NCBI GenBank assembly: GCA_964383665.1
Contig: CAYLHO010000001.1
Location: 62,001 to 126,000 of the forward strand
Source of the DNA: UMGS687 sp964383665
GTDB lineage: Bacteria > Bacillota > Clostridia > Christensenellales > UBA1242
Length of the DNA stretch: 64,000 nucleotides
Reading direction: 5' to 3'
The notes under the pieces were generated by a model. It was not told the DNA's origin. It saw only the letters and a list, made by a program, of their open reading frames with translations, and did no database searches. Position numbers and translations under genes: made by a program. How positions within the stretch are numbered: position 1 is the first letter of the stretch; each line of letters begins with the position of its first letter. This document shows positions 26,914-35,562 of the stretch, in pieces.

Positions 26914-27600
26914 ATGGAAGAACAAAAAATTTTTGGGGAACAACCATTAGAATGCAAACAAGCACAAGAAGGAATTGTTGAGGAAGAAAAAATTGAGAAA
27001 AATGGTGCTGATGGATTGCAGAATGGCTCCCAGTTTGGCAAATTTTCTTGCGCGGAGGACTTGGTTAATGCATATAACAATCTCCAGGCTGAATTCACAA
27101 GAAAATGTCAAAAACTTAGCGAAATTCAAAAACAAATTGCCGAAAAAGAAATTGAAGAAACGTCTTTTAAAGAAGATGAACCAGAAAAAATTTCTCCGGC
27201 ATTTGAAAACGAAAACTGGCAAACAAAGGTTGCCGAGTTCTTGGAAAAGAACAACGGGGCAAAAGAATTTTCGCGTGAAATTTCAAATGAAATTTTAAAT
27301 GATAGAAGTCTTCAAGCTTCGCCAGATATGCTTGAACTTGCATGGGCAAGGGTTCTTTCGAAAGTTTATAAAACACCGCAACAAATTGCAAATGAAAATT
27401 CGTTTATGGAAGAATTTGTTTTAAACAATGAAAACGTTAAAAAACGAGTTCTTGGAACATATTTGAATGAAATTAGAAATGCGCCAAATGTTATTGGCAA
27501 CAGCGGTGGGAGAGGCGGAGAAACCTTGTTTTCAAAAGTTTCAAAGCCAACTTCGCTTGATGACGCAAAAGCGTTGGCTGAAAAACTTTTTAAAAATTAA
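26914..27600 (+). CDS. Putative phage scaffold protein
   Basis: 228 residues, mostly charged helix. The N-terminal part has ...GKFSCAEDLVNAYNNLQAEF followed by a coiled-coil (KCQKLSEIQKQIAEKEIEE), a Glu/Lys-rich middle, and an ending with GNSGGRGGETLFSKVSKPT then DDAKALAEKLF. Size, composition and place between portal and major capsid are those of scaffolds that shape the procapsid. No catalytic motif of a capsid protease is seen. Confidence 0.65.
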   Translation: MEEQKIFGEQPLECKQAQEGIVEEEKIEKNGADGLQNGSQFGKFSCAEDLVNAYNNLQAEFTRKCQKLSEIQKQIAEKEIEETSFKEDEPEKISPAFENENWQTKVAEFLEKNNGAKEFSREISNEILNDRSLQASPDMLELAWARVLSKVYKTPQQIANENSFMEEFVLNNENVKKRVLGTYLNEIRNAPNVIGNSGGRGGETLFSKVSKPTSLDDAKALAEKLFKN

Positions 27601-27620
27601 TTTAATTAAATTCAAAGAAA

Positions 27621-27654
27621 AACATTAAAAAAATACAATTTTAATGTTTTTTTT
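27621..27654 (+). terminator. Terminator between scaffold and capsid genes
   Basis: Stem AACATTAAAA / TTTTAATGTT (27621-27630, 27639-27648) followed by a T-run. It may lower read-through or separate a capsid transcript. Confidence 0.7.
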
Positions 27655-27691
27655 CTTAACTTTGCGTTAAAAACAAAAATTGGAGGATAAA

Positions 27692-28915
27692 ATGGTTTCA
27701 TTAACAAGCGCTAGCAACGCCTTAAAAAATGTTTACTTAGGCGTTGTTGCAAACCAACTTAACACAAACGCTAACCCTCTTCTTGGGAAAATTGAGCAAT
27801 CAACATCAGATGTTTGGGGAAAGCAAATTATTAAACTTGCACCTTTTGGAATTAACGGCGGAATTGGAGCGGGAACTGAAACTGGTTCTTTGCCTATTGC
27901 GGCGGAAAACCAATATGTGCAATTTGTTACAGACCTTAAAAATTTATATGGAAAAATTTCAATTTCCGACAAGGCAATGAGAGCTTCAGCAAACAGCGCA
28001 GGAGCTTTTGTTAACCTTTTAAATGCTGAAATGGAAGGGCTTGTTAAGGCAAGCAGCTTTAACTTTGGCCGTATGCTTTATGGAGATGGAAGCGGACTTT
28101 TGGCAACTGTTTCAAGTTTTAGTTCTTCCGACGGGGCAATTTCTGTTGACAGCGTTAGAAATCTTATTGAAGGAATGGTTGTTGACGTTTATAACGATTC
28201 AACAAAAGTTGAAGCGGCAAGCGGAAAGAGAATTAAATATGTTGACAGAGTTAACAAAAAATTCTATCTTGACGCCACCCCAAGCGCTTTAACAATTTCC
28301 GAGGGGAACACTGTTTTCGTTCAAAATTCAAAAGGGCTTGAAATAACAGGTCTTGGCGCAATTTTTGGCAATGGGGAAACTCTTTATGGCTTAACAAAAG
28401 CAAATTACCCTTGGCTTTCACCATATCAAGATTCAAATGAAAAAGAAATCTCCGATGAAACAATTCAAGCAGGGCTTGACAGTTTGGAAGAAATGGGCGG
28501 ACTTACTGCAAACTTTATAACTTGTTCAAGAGAAGTTAGAAAAGCATACCAAACATATTTATCATATTTCAAGAGAAACATTGACGTTATGGATCTTGCA
28601 GGGGGATATAAAGCAATAACATATAACGGCATTCCAGTTTATGCCGACAGATTTGTTAAAGATGATGAAATGTATTTGCTTAACACAAATGAATTCACAT
28701 TACATCAACTTTGCGATTGGAAATGGCTTGAAGGCGACGACGGAAAAGTTATCAAACAAAATGCTAACGAAGCAACCTACTGCGCAACTCTTGTTAAGTA
28801 TGCAGATTTAATTTGCAACAAACCAAATGCGCAAGGAAAAATTTCTGGAATTTCTTCAACTGTAACAAATCCATTTAAGTCGACAACAGTTGTTCAATCA
28901 ACTCTTGACGCTTAA
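27692..28915 (+). CDS. Major capsid protein (HK97-fold, P22-like class)
   Basis: 407 residues. The N-terminal NPLLGKIEQSTSDVWGKQI and the stretch YGKISISDKAMRASANSAGAFVNLLNAEMEGLVKASSF, then FGRMLYGDG, are typical of capsid proteins in podo- and siphoviruses with P22/crAss-like order. The C-terminal part has ISDETIQAGLDSLEEMG and YNGIPVYADRFV.DDEMYLLNT, a common capsid ending. The start is the ATG behind GGAGG. The scaffold gene precedes and connector genes follow. Confidence 0.78.
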   Translation: MVSLTSASNALKNVYLGVVANQLNTNANPLLGKIEQSTSDVWGKQIIKLAPFGINGGIGAGTETGSLPIAAENQYVQFVTDLKNLYGKISISDKAMRASANSAGAFVNLLNAEMEGLVKASSFNFGRMLYGDGSGLLATVSSFSSSDGAISVDSVRNLIEGMVVDVYNDSTKVEAASGKRIKYVDRVNKKFYLDATPSALTISEGNTVFVQNSKGLEITGLGAIFGNGETLYGLTKANYPWLSPYQDSNEKEISDETIQAGLDSLEEMGGLTANFITCSREVRKAYQTYLSYFKRNIDVMDLAGGYKAITYNGIPVYADRFVKDDEMYLLNTNEFTLHQLCDWKWLEGDDGKVIKQNANEATYCATLVKYADLICNKPNAQGKISGISSTVTNPFKSTTVVQSTLDA

Positions 28916-28935
28916 AAAAGATAGGGAGCTTTAAA

Positions 28936-29268
28936 ATGCTTGTTGAAATTTTGAATGATGTGTTTTTTATTGAAAAAAGGATTAGAGAAATTGATTTGTC
29001 CTATCGAATTTTCTTTAACACAAAAAGGCAAAAGTTTGAAATTCACAATTTAAGTCAAGTTGGGAACAGTTATTGTTTAACTGTTCCTTATTCTTGCCTT
29101 GACGAGAGAACGGTTTTGTTCGTTAGAAAAACGAGAGTTGAAAACAGAGAGAAACTTATTAATGAAATTGATCGAGAAAACGAAAAGAAACAGGAAAGAA
29201 CACAAAAAAGCATGTTAAATAATGCAAAAGACAAACTATTTGAACAAATTAAATATTCAAAAATTTAA
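28936..29268 (+). CDS. Small virion-cassette protein, unknown
   Basis: 110 residues. The first 70 are beta-rich (SYRIFFNTKRQKFEIHNL..VGNSYCLTVPYSCLDERT), the last 40 form a charged helix (ENREKLINEIDRENEKKQERTQ). Similar small genes often follow the capsid gene in Bacillota podoviruses. Function not known. RBS GGGAG; 20 bases after the capsid gene. Confidence 0.6.
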   Translation: MLVEILNDVFFIEKRIREIDLSYRIFFNTKRQKFEIHNLSQVGNSYCLTVPYSCLDERTVLFVRKTRVENREKLINEIDRENEKKQERTQKSMLNNAKDKLFEQIKYSKI

Positions 29269-29282
29269 AAGGAGGATTAGAA

Positions 29283-29852
29283 ATGACAATTAAAGGCATT
29301 TTGAAAACCGCTTGCGTTTTTCTTCAAAAGGAAGATCTTTTGGAAGTTTTGGAACTTGACGGAACTGAAGAATCAACCGAAGCTCAACAAAAAGAAATTA
29401 ATCATCTTTTAAGATGTTTAAATCTTGTTTTAAGTGAGATTTCAACAGATTACATTCCAATTTTGAAAACGGAAAAAGTTTATTGCTCGAACGGAATTGT
29501 TGAGATTTCAAATTTGTCGAAAAAAGTTTTGGACGTTTATAAAATCGAAAACAAATTTAATTTAACTCAACCCTTCAAAGTTTTTTCCGACCGTGTTGAA
29601 ACCTCTCCGGGAGATCTTAAAATAACCTATTCCTATGAGCCAGATAAACTTGAAAGCTTAACAAATTCACTTGACGAATTTTCTCAAAAACTTAGCGAAA
29701 GAATTGTTGCTTATGGCGTTGCAATGGAATATTGTTTTATTTGCGGACTCCACGACGATGCGTCAATTTGGGAAAAGCGCTTTAAAGATGGTTTGATTAT
29801 TGCAGCAAGAAAGAAATCGGAAATTCGTCTTCCAAAACGGAGGTGGATTTAA
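29283..29852 (+). CDS. Head-tail connector (adaptor / tail-tube A-like)
   Basis: 189 residues. Helical N-terminal half, a beta-rich middle (LKTEKVYCSNGIVEISNLSK) and a helical ending with KLSERIVAYGVAMEYCFICG..DDASIWEKRF, the pattern of podovirus adaptors that sit under the portal (P22 gp4 / T7 gp11 class). Preceded by AAAGGAGG. Its stop overlaps the next start by one base (TAATG), as expected for interacting virion proteins. Confidence 0.6.
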   Translation: MTIKGILKTACVFLQKEDLLEVLELDGTEESTEAQQKEINHLLRCLNLVLSEISTDYIPILKTEKVYCSNGIVEISNLSKKVLDVYKIENKFNLTQPFKVFSDRVETSPGDLKITYSYEPDKLESLTNSLDEFSQKLSERIVAYGVAMEYCFICGLHDDASIWEKRFKDGLIIAARKKSEIRLPKRRWI

Positions 29853-31363
29853 TGATATATGAAAATCAACTTCTTTTAAAAAATAAAACAACAAAAAAAC
29901 TTTCTCTTTCAACTTTTAAGCACGGAATTAACACCGAAACTGACGAAAGTTCACTTCCATATAGTTATGCAAAAGTTTCATACAACTATAATTTTAACCG
30001 CGGCGAGCTTAAAACAGGAATTGGTTTTAAAACCTTAACGCTGCCTCAAACAAGCGAGGCAAATTCAACAATGCGAGAACTTCAAATTGTTGAAGATTTC
30101 ACAAAACTTAACAAGCTTTGGCTTTTCCCATATTACGACACTACGTTTAACCACCGCGACCACATGCTTGTTTTGAGTTTTGACAACCTTGTTGAATACG
30201 TTAAAATTATTGGAATTAATCCAGTTTTCGACAATATCGATCTTGCTGGAGATCTTGAATTCACATCTGAACCAAGCGCTGTTTACTATAACATTAATGG
30301 AACGGACGTTATGCTTGTAAGTTCTCCAACAGACGGAATGTTTAAATTTCAACCAACAACAACCAGTGAACTTCTTGAAAGTGCGCCAAAGATTATTTCA
30401 ATTTGCCGTCACTATGAGCGAGTTTTTGCAATTGAGGAAGGAAAACGAAACAAACTTGTTTTCAGCGCAAACCTTGACCCAACGAATTGGGACATGAGCC
30501 TTGACGACGCGGGATACATTGAAATTATTGACGACAGAGGCTGCTTGCAAAAAGTTGTTAGTTTTAATGATTATGTTTACATATTCAAAGAATATGGAAT
30601 TTCAAGACTTTCAGCATATGGCGATCAAACAGAGTTCAGTCTTTCAAGCATGTTTGTTACAAGCGGAAAAATTTATGGAAATTCTGTTTGTGTTTGTGGC
30701 GACAGAATTATGTTTTTGGCACGAGATGGAATCTATTCGTTTAATGGTTATTCGGCAACAAAACTTTCGCTTAACATTGAATCGATGTTTGAAGACAACA
30801 ACGATAAATGCTGCAGTGCATATCACAACGGGAAATATTATTTGGGTTGTCGTTTAAAATATGACGATGAAGAAACTGTTGGGTGCGAAAGTTATGAGGG
30901 CGGTTATGTTAACAACTCGCTTATTGAACTTGACCTTAAAACGGGTGAGATAAGTTTAACAAGAGGTGTTGATCTTAAAGATATGTGCTCAATTGAATAT
31001 GAAACCGTTAACAAACTTGCAGTTCTGTTTAATAATGAACATAAAAAACAACTTGGGGAAATGGATCAAAGCGGGAAAATTTTTGGCGTTCCTCTTAAAA
31101 AGGTTTGGACCTCGCCATTCACGAATTTAGGCTATCCAGACAAAATTAAGAAGGTGACAAAATTTACGCTTGTAACAAAAGAAGATTGCAAAGTTATTAT
31201 TAAAACAGACGTGGAAACTAAAAGTTTTGAGGTTAAAGGAAAAAACACAACATCTGTTATCTATCCAAATTTACGGGGCGAAATGTTCCAATTTTCAATT
31301 GAGTCGGACGGAGGTAATGCGGCAATTGCTTGCCCGGAAATTACAATTGATATAAGCAGATGA
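29852..31363 (+). CDS. Tail hub/nozzle-like virion protein (beta-propeller type)
   Basis: 503 residues. Repeated beta blades are suggested by RHYERVFAIEEGKRNKLVFSANLDPTNWDM, VVSFNDYVYIFKEYGISRLS and VCGDRIMFLARDGIYSFNGYSATKL. The 'N.L.FS...DP..W' segment and the GD.I.FL..DGIY block recur in podovirus nozzle / DNA-stabilisation proteins (P22 gp10, T7 gp12 class). Start ATG 29852, behind GGAGG, gives MIYENQLLL. The next gene's frame opens at an overlapping ATGA but has a better start downstream. Confidence 0.6.
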   Translation: MIYENQLLLKNKTTKKLSLSTFKHGINTETDESSLPYSYAKVSYNYNFNRGELKTGIGFKTLTLPQTSEANSTMRELQIVEDFTKLNKLWLFPYYDTTFNHRDHMLVLSFDNLVEYVKIIGINPVFDNIDLAGDLEFTSEPSAVYYNINGTDVMLVSSPTDGMFKFQPTTTSELLESAPKIISICRHYERVFAIEEGKRNKLVFSANLDPTNWDMSLDDAGYIEIIDDRGCLQKVVSFNDYVYIFKEYGISRLSAYGDQTEFSLSSMFVTSGKIYGNSVCVCGDRIMFLARDGIYSFNGYSATKLSLNIESMFEDNNDKCCSAYHNGKYYLGCRLKYDDEETVGCESYEGGYVNNSLIELDLKTGEISLTRGVDLKDMCSIEYETVNKLAVLFNNEHKKQLGEMDQSGKIFGVPLKKVWTSPFTNLGYPDKIKKVTKFTLVTKEDCKVIIKTDVETKSFEVKGKNTTSVIYPNLRGEMFQFSIESDGGNAAIACPEITIDISR

Positions 31364-31422
31364 CCCTTGATAATATACGAAACAAAAATATTGAAAATTT
31401 CAACAATTTAGGAGGAGTTAAA

Positions 31423-32349
31423 ATGGCAGAATATAAAAGCTCAAGTTCCGCCGTCGATTTTGAAAAGCAAAAAGAAGATGCTTTTAAGAAACTTGAAGAA
31501 ATCGACAAAAAATATTCTTTGGAATCGTTTACACCAAAGGAAATAACTTCACTTGGCTTGGAGAAAAAGGAGTTTAACGAGCCAACCGAAGAAGAGATAA
31601 GATCTCAAGCAGAAAGTTCACTTTCGGAGGAAAGGGAAAATGGAAGGCAAAAAATTGAGAATTCTTACATAAACAAATTTTCAGATTTGGACGCAAAAAT
31701 TGAAGATGCCAAGGATAATATGGACGATTCAATTGAAGATGCGTTTCAAAGTTATAATTCGTCACTCAGAAAAACAACAAACAATTCAATTAAGCAGGGT
31801 ATTTCACGTTCATCAATTTTCAATGAGGCTGTTAAAGCAATTGAAGGGGAAAAAGAAAGTGAAGTTAATTCGGCAATTAATGAGTTTAACAGAAAAATTG
31901 AGCGCCTTGAAGGCGAGAAGAGTGTTTTGGAAATGCAAAAACAAAATGCGCTTGATGGGTTCGACATTTCTTATGCGGTTAAACTTGAAAATAAAATTGC
32001 CAAGATAACAAATGAAATTTCAAAACAAAGAAAAGAAGTTGAAAGCTTCAACAAAGAAATTGACAAGCAAGAAAAGGCACATGTTGAGGCGCAAGAAAAA
32101 GCAAATTTGGAGGAGCAAAAAAGGATTGATGTGCGAAATGCGGCTCTTACGAAACAAAAAGAAAAACTTGGAGAGCAGGGATTTTTAAATCAAATCCTTT
32201 CCGAAAAATATCAATCGATTTTGGATTATCTTAATTCAATTCCAAAAGATGTTGCAATTAGTCAACTTGAAAATGATAAACGTTTTGAAAACATTTTAAG
32301 TTATTATTACCCTGCAATCTATTCACAAATTTCAAACAGGAAGGAATAG
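31423..32349 (+). CDS. Long coiled-coil protein of the virion cassette
   Basis: 308 residues, almost all charged helix: Glu/Lys-rich heptads (IEGEKESEVNSAINEFNRKIERLEGEK, shown here as two parts: IEGEKESEVNSAINEF and NRKIERLEGEK) and a long stretch of EKAHVEAQEKANLEEQKR. No signal peptide or enzyme motif. The start is the ATG behind GGAGGAG; an ATG at 31360 overlapping the previous stop would add 21 residues but has no comparable ribosome site. It holds the place of internal ejection or tail-needle proteins in podovirus gene order. Function inferred from place only. Confidence 0.6.
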   Translation: MAEYKSSSSAVDFEKQKEDAFKKLEEIDKKYSLESFTPKEITSLGLEKKEFNEPTEEEIRSQAESSLSEERENGRQKIENSYINKFSDLDAKIEDAKDNMDDSIEDAFQSYNSSLRKTTNNSIKQGISRSSIFNEAVKAIEGEKESEVNSAINEFNRKIERLEGEKSVLEMQKQNALDGFDISYAVKLENKIAKITNEISKQRKEVESFNKEIDKQEKAHVEAQEKANLEEQKRIDVRNAALTKQKEKLGEQGFLNQILSEKYQSILDYLNSIPKDVAISQLENDKRFENILSYYYPAIYSQISNRKE

Positions 32350-32355
32350 AATGGA

Positions 32356-32787
32356 ATGTGGCAAGAAATTTTAAAACTTGTCATTTCTAACGGAATTTTT
32401 GCAACGCTTTTCGTTTGTCTTTTGGCATATTTGCTTAAGGACAGTGCAAAGCGCGAAGATAAATACACCCAAACAATTAATTCGCTTAACAAAAATGTTA
32501 GCGAAATTCGTCAAGCAAGCGAAAAAGTTGATGAAATTAAGGAAGATGTTGGGGAAATTAAAGATTCTTCGAAAGAAAGCAAAAAAGAAATTGCTATGGT
32601 TGCAAATGCAACAAGGGATATTCAAGGAAAACTTGAACAAACAAGCTCCTCAATTTCGTCAATTAACGAAAATTTGAAAACTCAATCGAAACTTATTAAA
32701 AGAGTTTCGCAAGATGTTAAGGGTGTTAAAAATGACGTTAAAGAAATTAAGAAAATTGTTTTTCTAAAAGAAGAGGAGGAGTTATGA
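32356..32787 (+). CDS. BhlA/UviB-type holin-like protein
   Basis: 143 residues. An N-terminal transmembrane helix (LVISNGIFATLFVCLLAYLL) is followed by KDSAKREDKYTQTINSLN and a long coiled coil, the layout of BhlA/UviB proteins linked to phage lysis or bacteriocin release. The family is usually 70-90 residues; this one has a longer coil. Its stop overlaps the next holin gene (ATGA). Confidence 0.75.
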   Translation: MWQEILKLVISNGIFATLFVCLLAYLLKDSAKREDKYTQTINSLNKNVSEIRQASEKVDEIKEDVGEIKDSSKESKKEIAMVANATRDIQGKLEQTSSSISSINENLKTQSKLIKRVSQDVKGVKNDVKEIKKIVFLKEEEEL

Positions 32788-33092
32788 AAAATATGTTTAA
32801 AAACTATGGCTTTTGGGTCAGTTTGTCAAGTGCTGTTGTTGTTTTGGTTGAGGCAATTGGAAGAGCTTGCGGGTTTATTCCAGATGGACAACTTGTTAAC
32901 GACATAATTATGTCGGTTGCCGGAGTTTTGGTCGTTTTGGGTGTTGTTACAATGCCAAATGCAAAGACTGACAAAACAAAGGATAACAAAACAGATGAAA
33001 CAAATGAAATCAAAACGCCGGAAGAAAATGACGAAACAAAGAATTCGGAAGGAACGGAAAACAACAAAGAAGAAATTAACAAAGAAAATTAA
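32784..33092 (+). CDS. Phage holin, phi-LC3-like
   Basis: 102 residues. NYGFWVSLSSAVVVLVEAIG and DIIMSVAGVLVVLGVVTMP give two membrane helices, as in phi-LC3 holins that open the membrane for a lysin. The last 45 residues are an unusual Thr/Asn/Glu/Lys-rich hydrophilic tail. No endolysin gene follows; a terminator closes the cassette. Confidence 0.78.
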   Translation: MKNMFKNYGFWVSLSSAVVVLVEAIGRACGFIPDGQLVNDIIMSVAGVLVVLGVVTMPNAKTDKTKDNKTDETNEIKTPEENDETKNSEGTENNKEEINKEN

Positions 33093-33095
33093 ATT

Positions 33096-33126
33096 AAAAA
33101 GCCAAGCAAAATTGCTTGGCTTTTTT
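33096..33126 (+). terminator. Bidirectional terminator closing the virion cassette
   Basis: AAAAAGCCAAGCAA / TTGCTTGGCTTTTT with a 2-base loop. It also serves the convergent SDR gene, whose stop is 4 bases away. Confidence 0.9.
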
Positions 33127-33129
33127 GTT

Positions 33130-33870
33130 TTAAAGAATTATTCCGCCGTCAACTTGAATCGTTGCCCCTGTTATGTAACTTGCATTGCTGCTTGCAAGGA
33201 AAACGGCAAGGCTTGAAACATCGGAAGGTGTTCCAATTCGCCCAAGAGGAATTGACGAAACAATTTCGTCGATTGTTTCCTTTGAAAGACTGCTGTTCAT
33301 GCCTGTTTCAATAAGCCCGGGGCAAATTGTGCTAACTGTTATGTTCGACGGGCCAAGTTCTTTTGAAAGCGCTTTGCAAAATCCAATAACTCCCGCTTTT
33401 GCCGCAGAGTATGGCGCTTCACAAGATGACCCATAAATTCCCCACATCGACGAAATTGCAATTATTCTTCCAAATTTGTTTGAAATCATGTTTTCGCAAA
33501 CCGCTTTGCAAGAGTTAATAACTCCAACAAGGTTTATGCCAATAAGATTGTTGATGTCTTCTTTTGAAACATCGATTAGCGGCTTAATTTGCGCAATTCC
33601 TGCGTTTGCAACAAGAACGTCAATCTTCCCAAAAATGGAAATTGCAAATCTTGCCATTTGTTCGCACTCATCTAAATTTTGAACATTGCATTTATAAATT
33701 TCAGCAATAACATTTGGATTGTTTTTGTTAATCTCTTCTTTAACTTTAATTGCATCGGCTTCAGAATTATTATAGTTAATTAAAACATTGTAGCCTTCTT
33801 TAGCAAAGTCTTTTGCAATTTGAGCCCCAATTCCTCGCGATGCGCCTGTTACAATAACACTTTTGTTCAT
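33130..33870 (-). CDS. Short-chain dehydrogenase/reductase (FabG-like)
   Basis: 246-residue NAD(P)-dependent oxidoreductase. Nucleotide-binding TGASRGIGAQIAKDF at the N-terminus, NAG (VANAGIAQ), catalytic Ser in SSMWG and Tyr-Lys in YSAAKAG, then CPGLIETGMNS and the usual ending ITGATIQVDGGIIL. Close to 3-oxoacyl-ACP reductases, but no fatty-acid genes adjoin, so the substrate is open. No ribosome site: a TGATATAAT ends six bases before the ATG. Confidence 0.85.
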   Translation of the reverse strand: MNKSVIVTGASRGIGAQIAKDFAKEGYNVLINYNNSEADAIKVKEEINKNNPNVIAEIYKCNVQNLDECEQMARFAISIFGKIDVLVANAGIAQIKPLIDVSKEDINNLIGINLVGVINSCKAVCENMISNKFGRIIAISSMWGIYGSSCEAPYSAAKAGVIGFCKALSKELGPSNITVSTICPGLIETGMNSSLSKETIDEIVSSIPLGRIGTPSDVSSLAVFLASSNASYITGATIQVDGGIIL

Positions 33871-33876
33871 ACGATT

Positions 33877-33904
33877 ATTATATCACATAAAATCATTTTA
33901 ACAA
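33877..33904 (-). promoter_or_regulatory. Promoter of the SDR gene, +1 at the ATG
   Basis: Extended -10 TGATATAAT (33885-33877), with TTGTTA about 16 bases upstream. Six bases separate the box from the ATG, indicating a leaderless transcript. Confidence 0.65.
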
Positions 33905-35476
33905 AATAACTTCGCCGTTAATCCACGCGTTGAAATACGATTCCAAACTTCGCTTTGAAGTCTTTTCAAACGACGCAATCAAATTATTTGGGGTCACGTT
34001 TTGGAATTTGTATTCCTTAAAATAGTTTTGAAGACATTTCTCAAATTGATTTTTGCCAAGAATTTCTCGAAGCGAGTCGAAAAGGAGCATTCCTTTAACA
34101 TAAGCAACGTAGGTGTATTGTTGCTCGCTTTCATATTCGTTTAATGCGCGATCCATTGACGTGTCGATGCTTCCGTAAACTTTTTCATAAACTTGAACGA
34201 AAAGGGAGTATAGAGAATATGCGTTGTTGATTAATGCATCTTTTGAAATTCCGTATTCCTCATGCTCTTCAAAGAAAAGGGCAGTTGAATATTCGGTTAA
34301 GCCTTCGTCAAGCCAGCCCGATTTAAACGCGTTGCTTCCAACAAGGTTATACCACCATTGATGCGCAATTTCATGAACAATAACTTGTTTATAGAACAAA
34401 GGGTCTTTAACGTCGCTTGAAATATAAACTAAATTTGGGAATTCCATTCCGCCATGAACAAAATTTGCTTGAACAACCGAAAGGGTTGAATATGGATATT
34501 CGCCAAAAGTTTTGTTGAAGAATTCAACGGCTTTAACTCCAACCTCCAACGATTCCTCCGGAGCTGAATCGTCGAAATGGTAATATGTTATTTCTGTTCC
34601 GCCTGTTTTTTTGGAAAGTGATTTAAATTTCTTTGAAAGAACAATTGCAAAATCGCGGACTTGCTTTGCCTCCATGGTTAATTTTTTAACACCATTTTCA
34701 TTGCTTTGACTTACAACTTTGCCTGTGTTTGAAACAATGTATTCGCTTGGGACTGAAAGTTCAACGGAGTAGGTTGCCATGTTTGAAAAGAATGGGTCGC
34801 CGTTGGGGCTGTATGGAGATTTATCGAAATCACCGTTGGAAAACACGCACGCAATAGGGTAGAAATTGGCAATGTTAACTGTGTCGTTGCCATAACCAAA
34901 ACGGTGGTTTATGTTTGGGAGAATAACGGAAAAATCGATTTCGATTTCGGTTTTTTCGTCAGGGAAAAGTTGGTCTTTAAGGATAACATACAAAATGTTT
35001 TGGTCTTCTCCGCCAATGAAATATGTGTTTTCTGTTGGGCTTGTTGTTTTCCAAAATTCTGTTATTTCACTATATGTTGGCTGTGTTGTGTTTTGCATAG
35101 CACTGTATATTGCGGTGTTATGCATAACTGACACATTATCTATTGTTATGCTCCCATAACTTTTTCCGTTTGGAAAGGCTTTTGTTTCGTTTGAAAGAGA
35201 AACAACTTTTTGTGTTGCGCCTTCGCGAAATGCGTTTGGATAAAGATGGAAACAAACGAAGTTGAGCGCGGTTTCTGTTTCGTTAACATAGGTCAATTTT
35301 TCTTTGCAAGAAAGACTTTTTTCCTCGTCGTTAAATTCAATGCTCAAATTATATTTCGAAAGATTGTTTAGATTTGAATTGTTTTCGCAGCCGGTGAAAA
35401 GAACGATTGCAAGAGCAACAAGACTTATTGCGCAAAGGCAAATTAGCGTTCTTATTGCAATTTTTTTGAATTTCAT
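33893..35476 (-). CDS. M1-family metallopeptidase, lipoprotein
   Basis: 527 residues. The N-terminal signal ends in the lipobox LFTGC (Cys30), so it is tethered outside the membrane. The gluzincin site is HEIAHQWW (368-375) with the third zinc ligand Glu in DEGLTEY (390-396), and the exopeptidase loop appears as GGMEFP (342-347), in place of GAMEN. The start is the ATG behind GGAGAG; an ATG four codons earlier (35488) contains that ribosome site. It probably trims peptides outside the cell. The SDR gene follows after 22 bases but has its own promoter. Confidence 0.87.
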   Translation of the reverse strand: MKFKKIAIRTLICLCAISLVALAIVLFTGCENNSNLNNLSKYNLSIEFNDEEKSLSCKEKLTYVNETETALNFVCFHLYPNAFREGATQKVVSLSNETKAFPNGKSYGSITIDNVSVMHNTAIYSAMQNTTQPTYSEITEFWKTTSPTENTYFIGGEDQNILYVILKDQLFPDEKTEIEIDFSVILPNINHRFGYGNDTVNIANFYPIACVFSNGDFDKSPYSPNGDPFFSNMATYSVELSVPSEYIVSNTGKVVSQSNENGVKKLTMEAKQVRDFAIVLSKKFKSLSKKTGGTEITYYHFDDSAPEESLEVGVKAVEFFNKTFGEYPYSTLSVVQANFVHGGMEFPNLVYISSDVKDPLFYKQVIVHEIAHQWWYNLVGSNAFKSGWLDEGLTEYSTALFFEEHEEYGISKDALINNAYSLYSLFVQVYEKVYGSIDTSMDRALNEYESEQQYTYVAYVKGMLLFDSLREILGKNQFEKCLQNYFKEYKFQNVTPNNLIASFEKTSKRSLESYFNAWINGEVILLK

Positions 35477-35549
35477 ATTTCTCTCCATTTTTAAAAATTT
35501 CTAAAATATGTATATGAGAGAAAAATTTGCGTTATTATCTTTTTTGGGT

Positions 35550-35555
35550 TATAAT
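35550..35555 (+). promoter_or_regulatory. -10 box of trmD, seven bases before the ATG
   Basis: TATAAT with no ribosome site between it and the ATG at 35563; likely leaderless start. Confidence 0.55.
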
Positions 35556-35562
35556 CAAATAT

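Noticed and set aside
24622..33092. Part of the same prophage as the integrase at 60 kb
   Set aside because: They are 27 kb apart with housekeeping genes between them, and codon use differs clearly.
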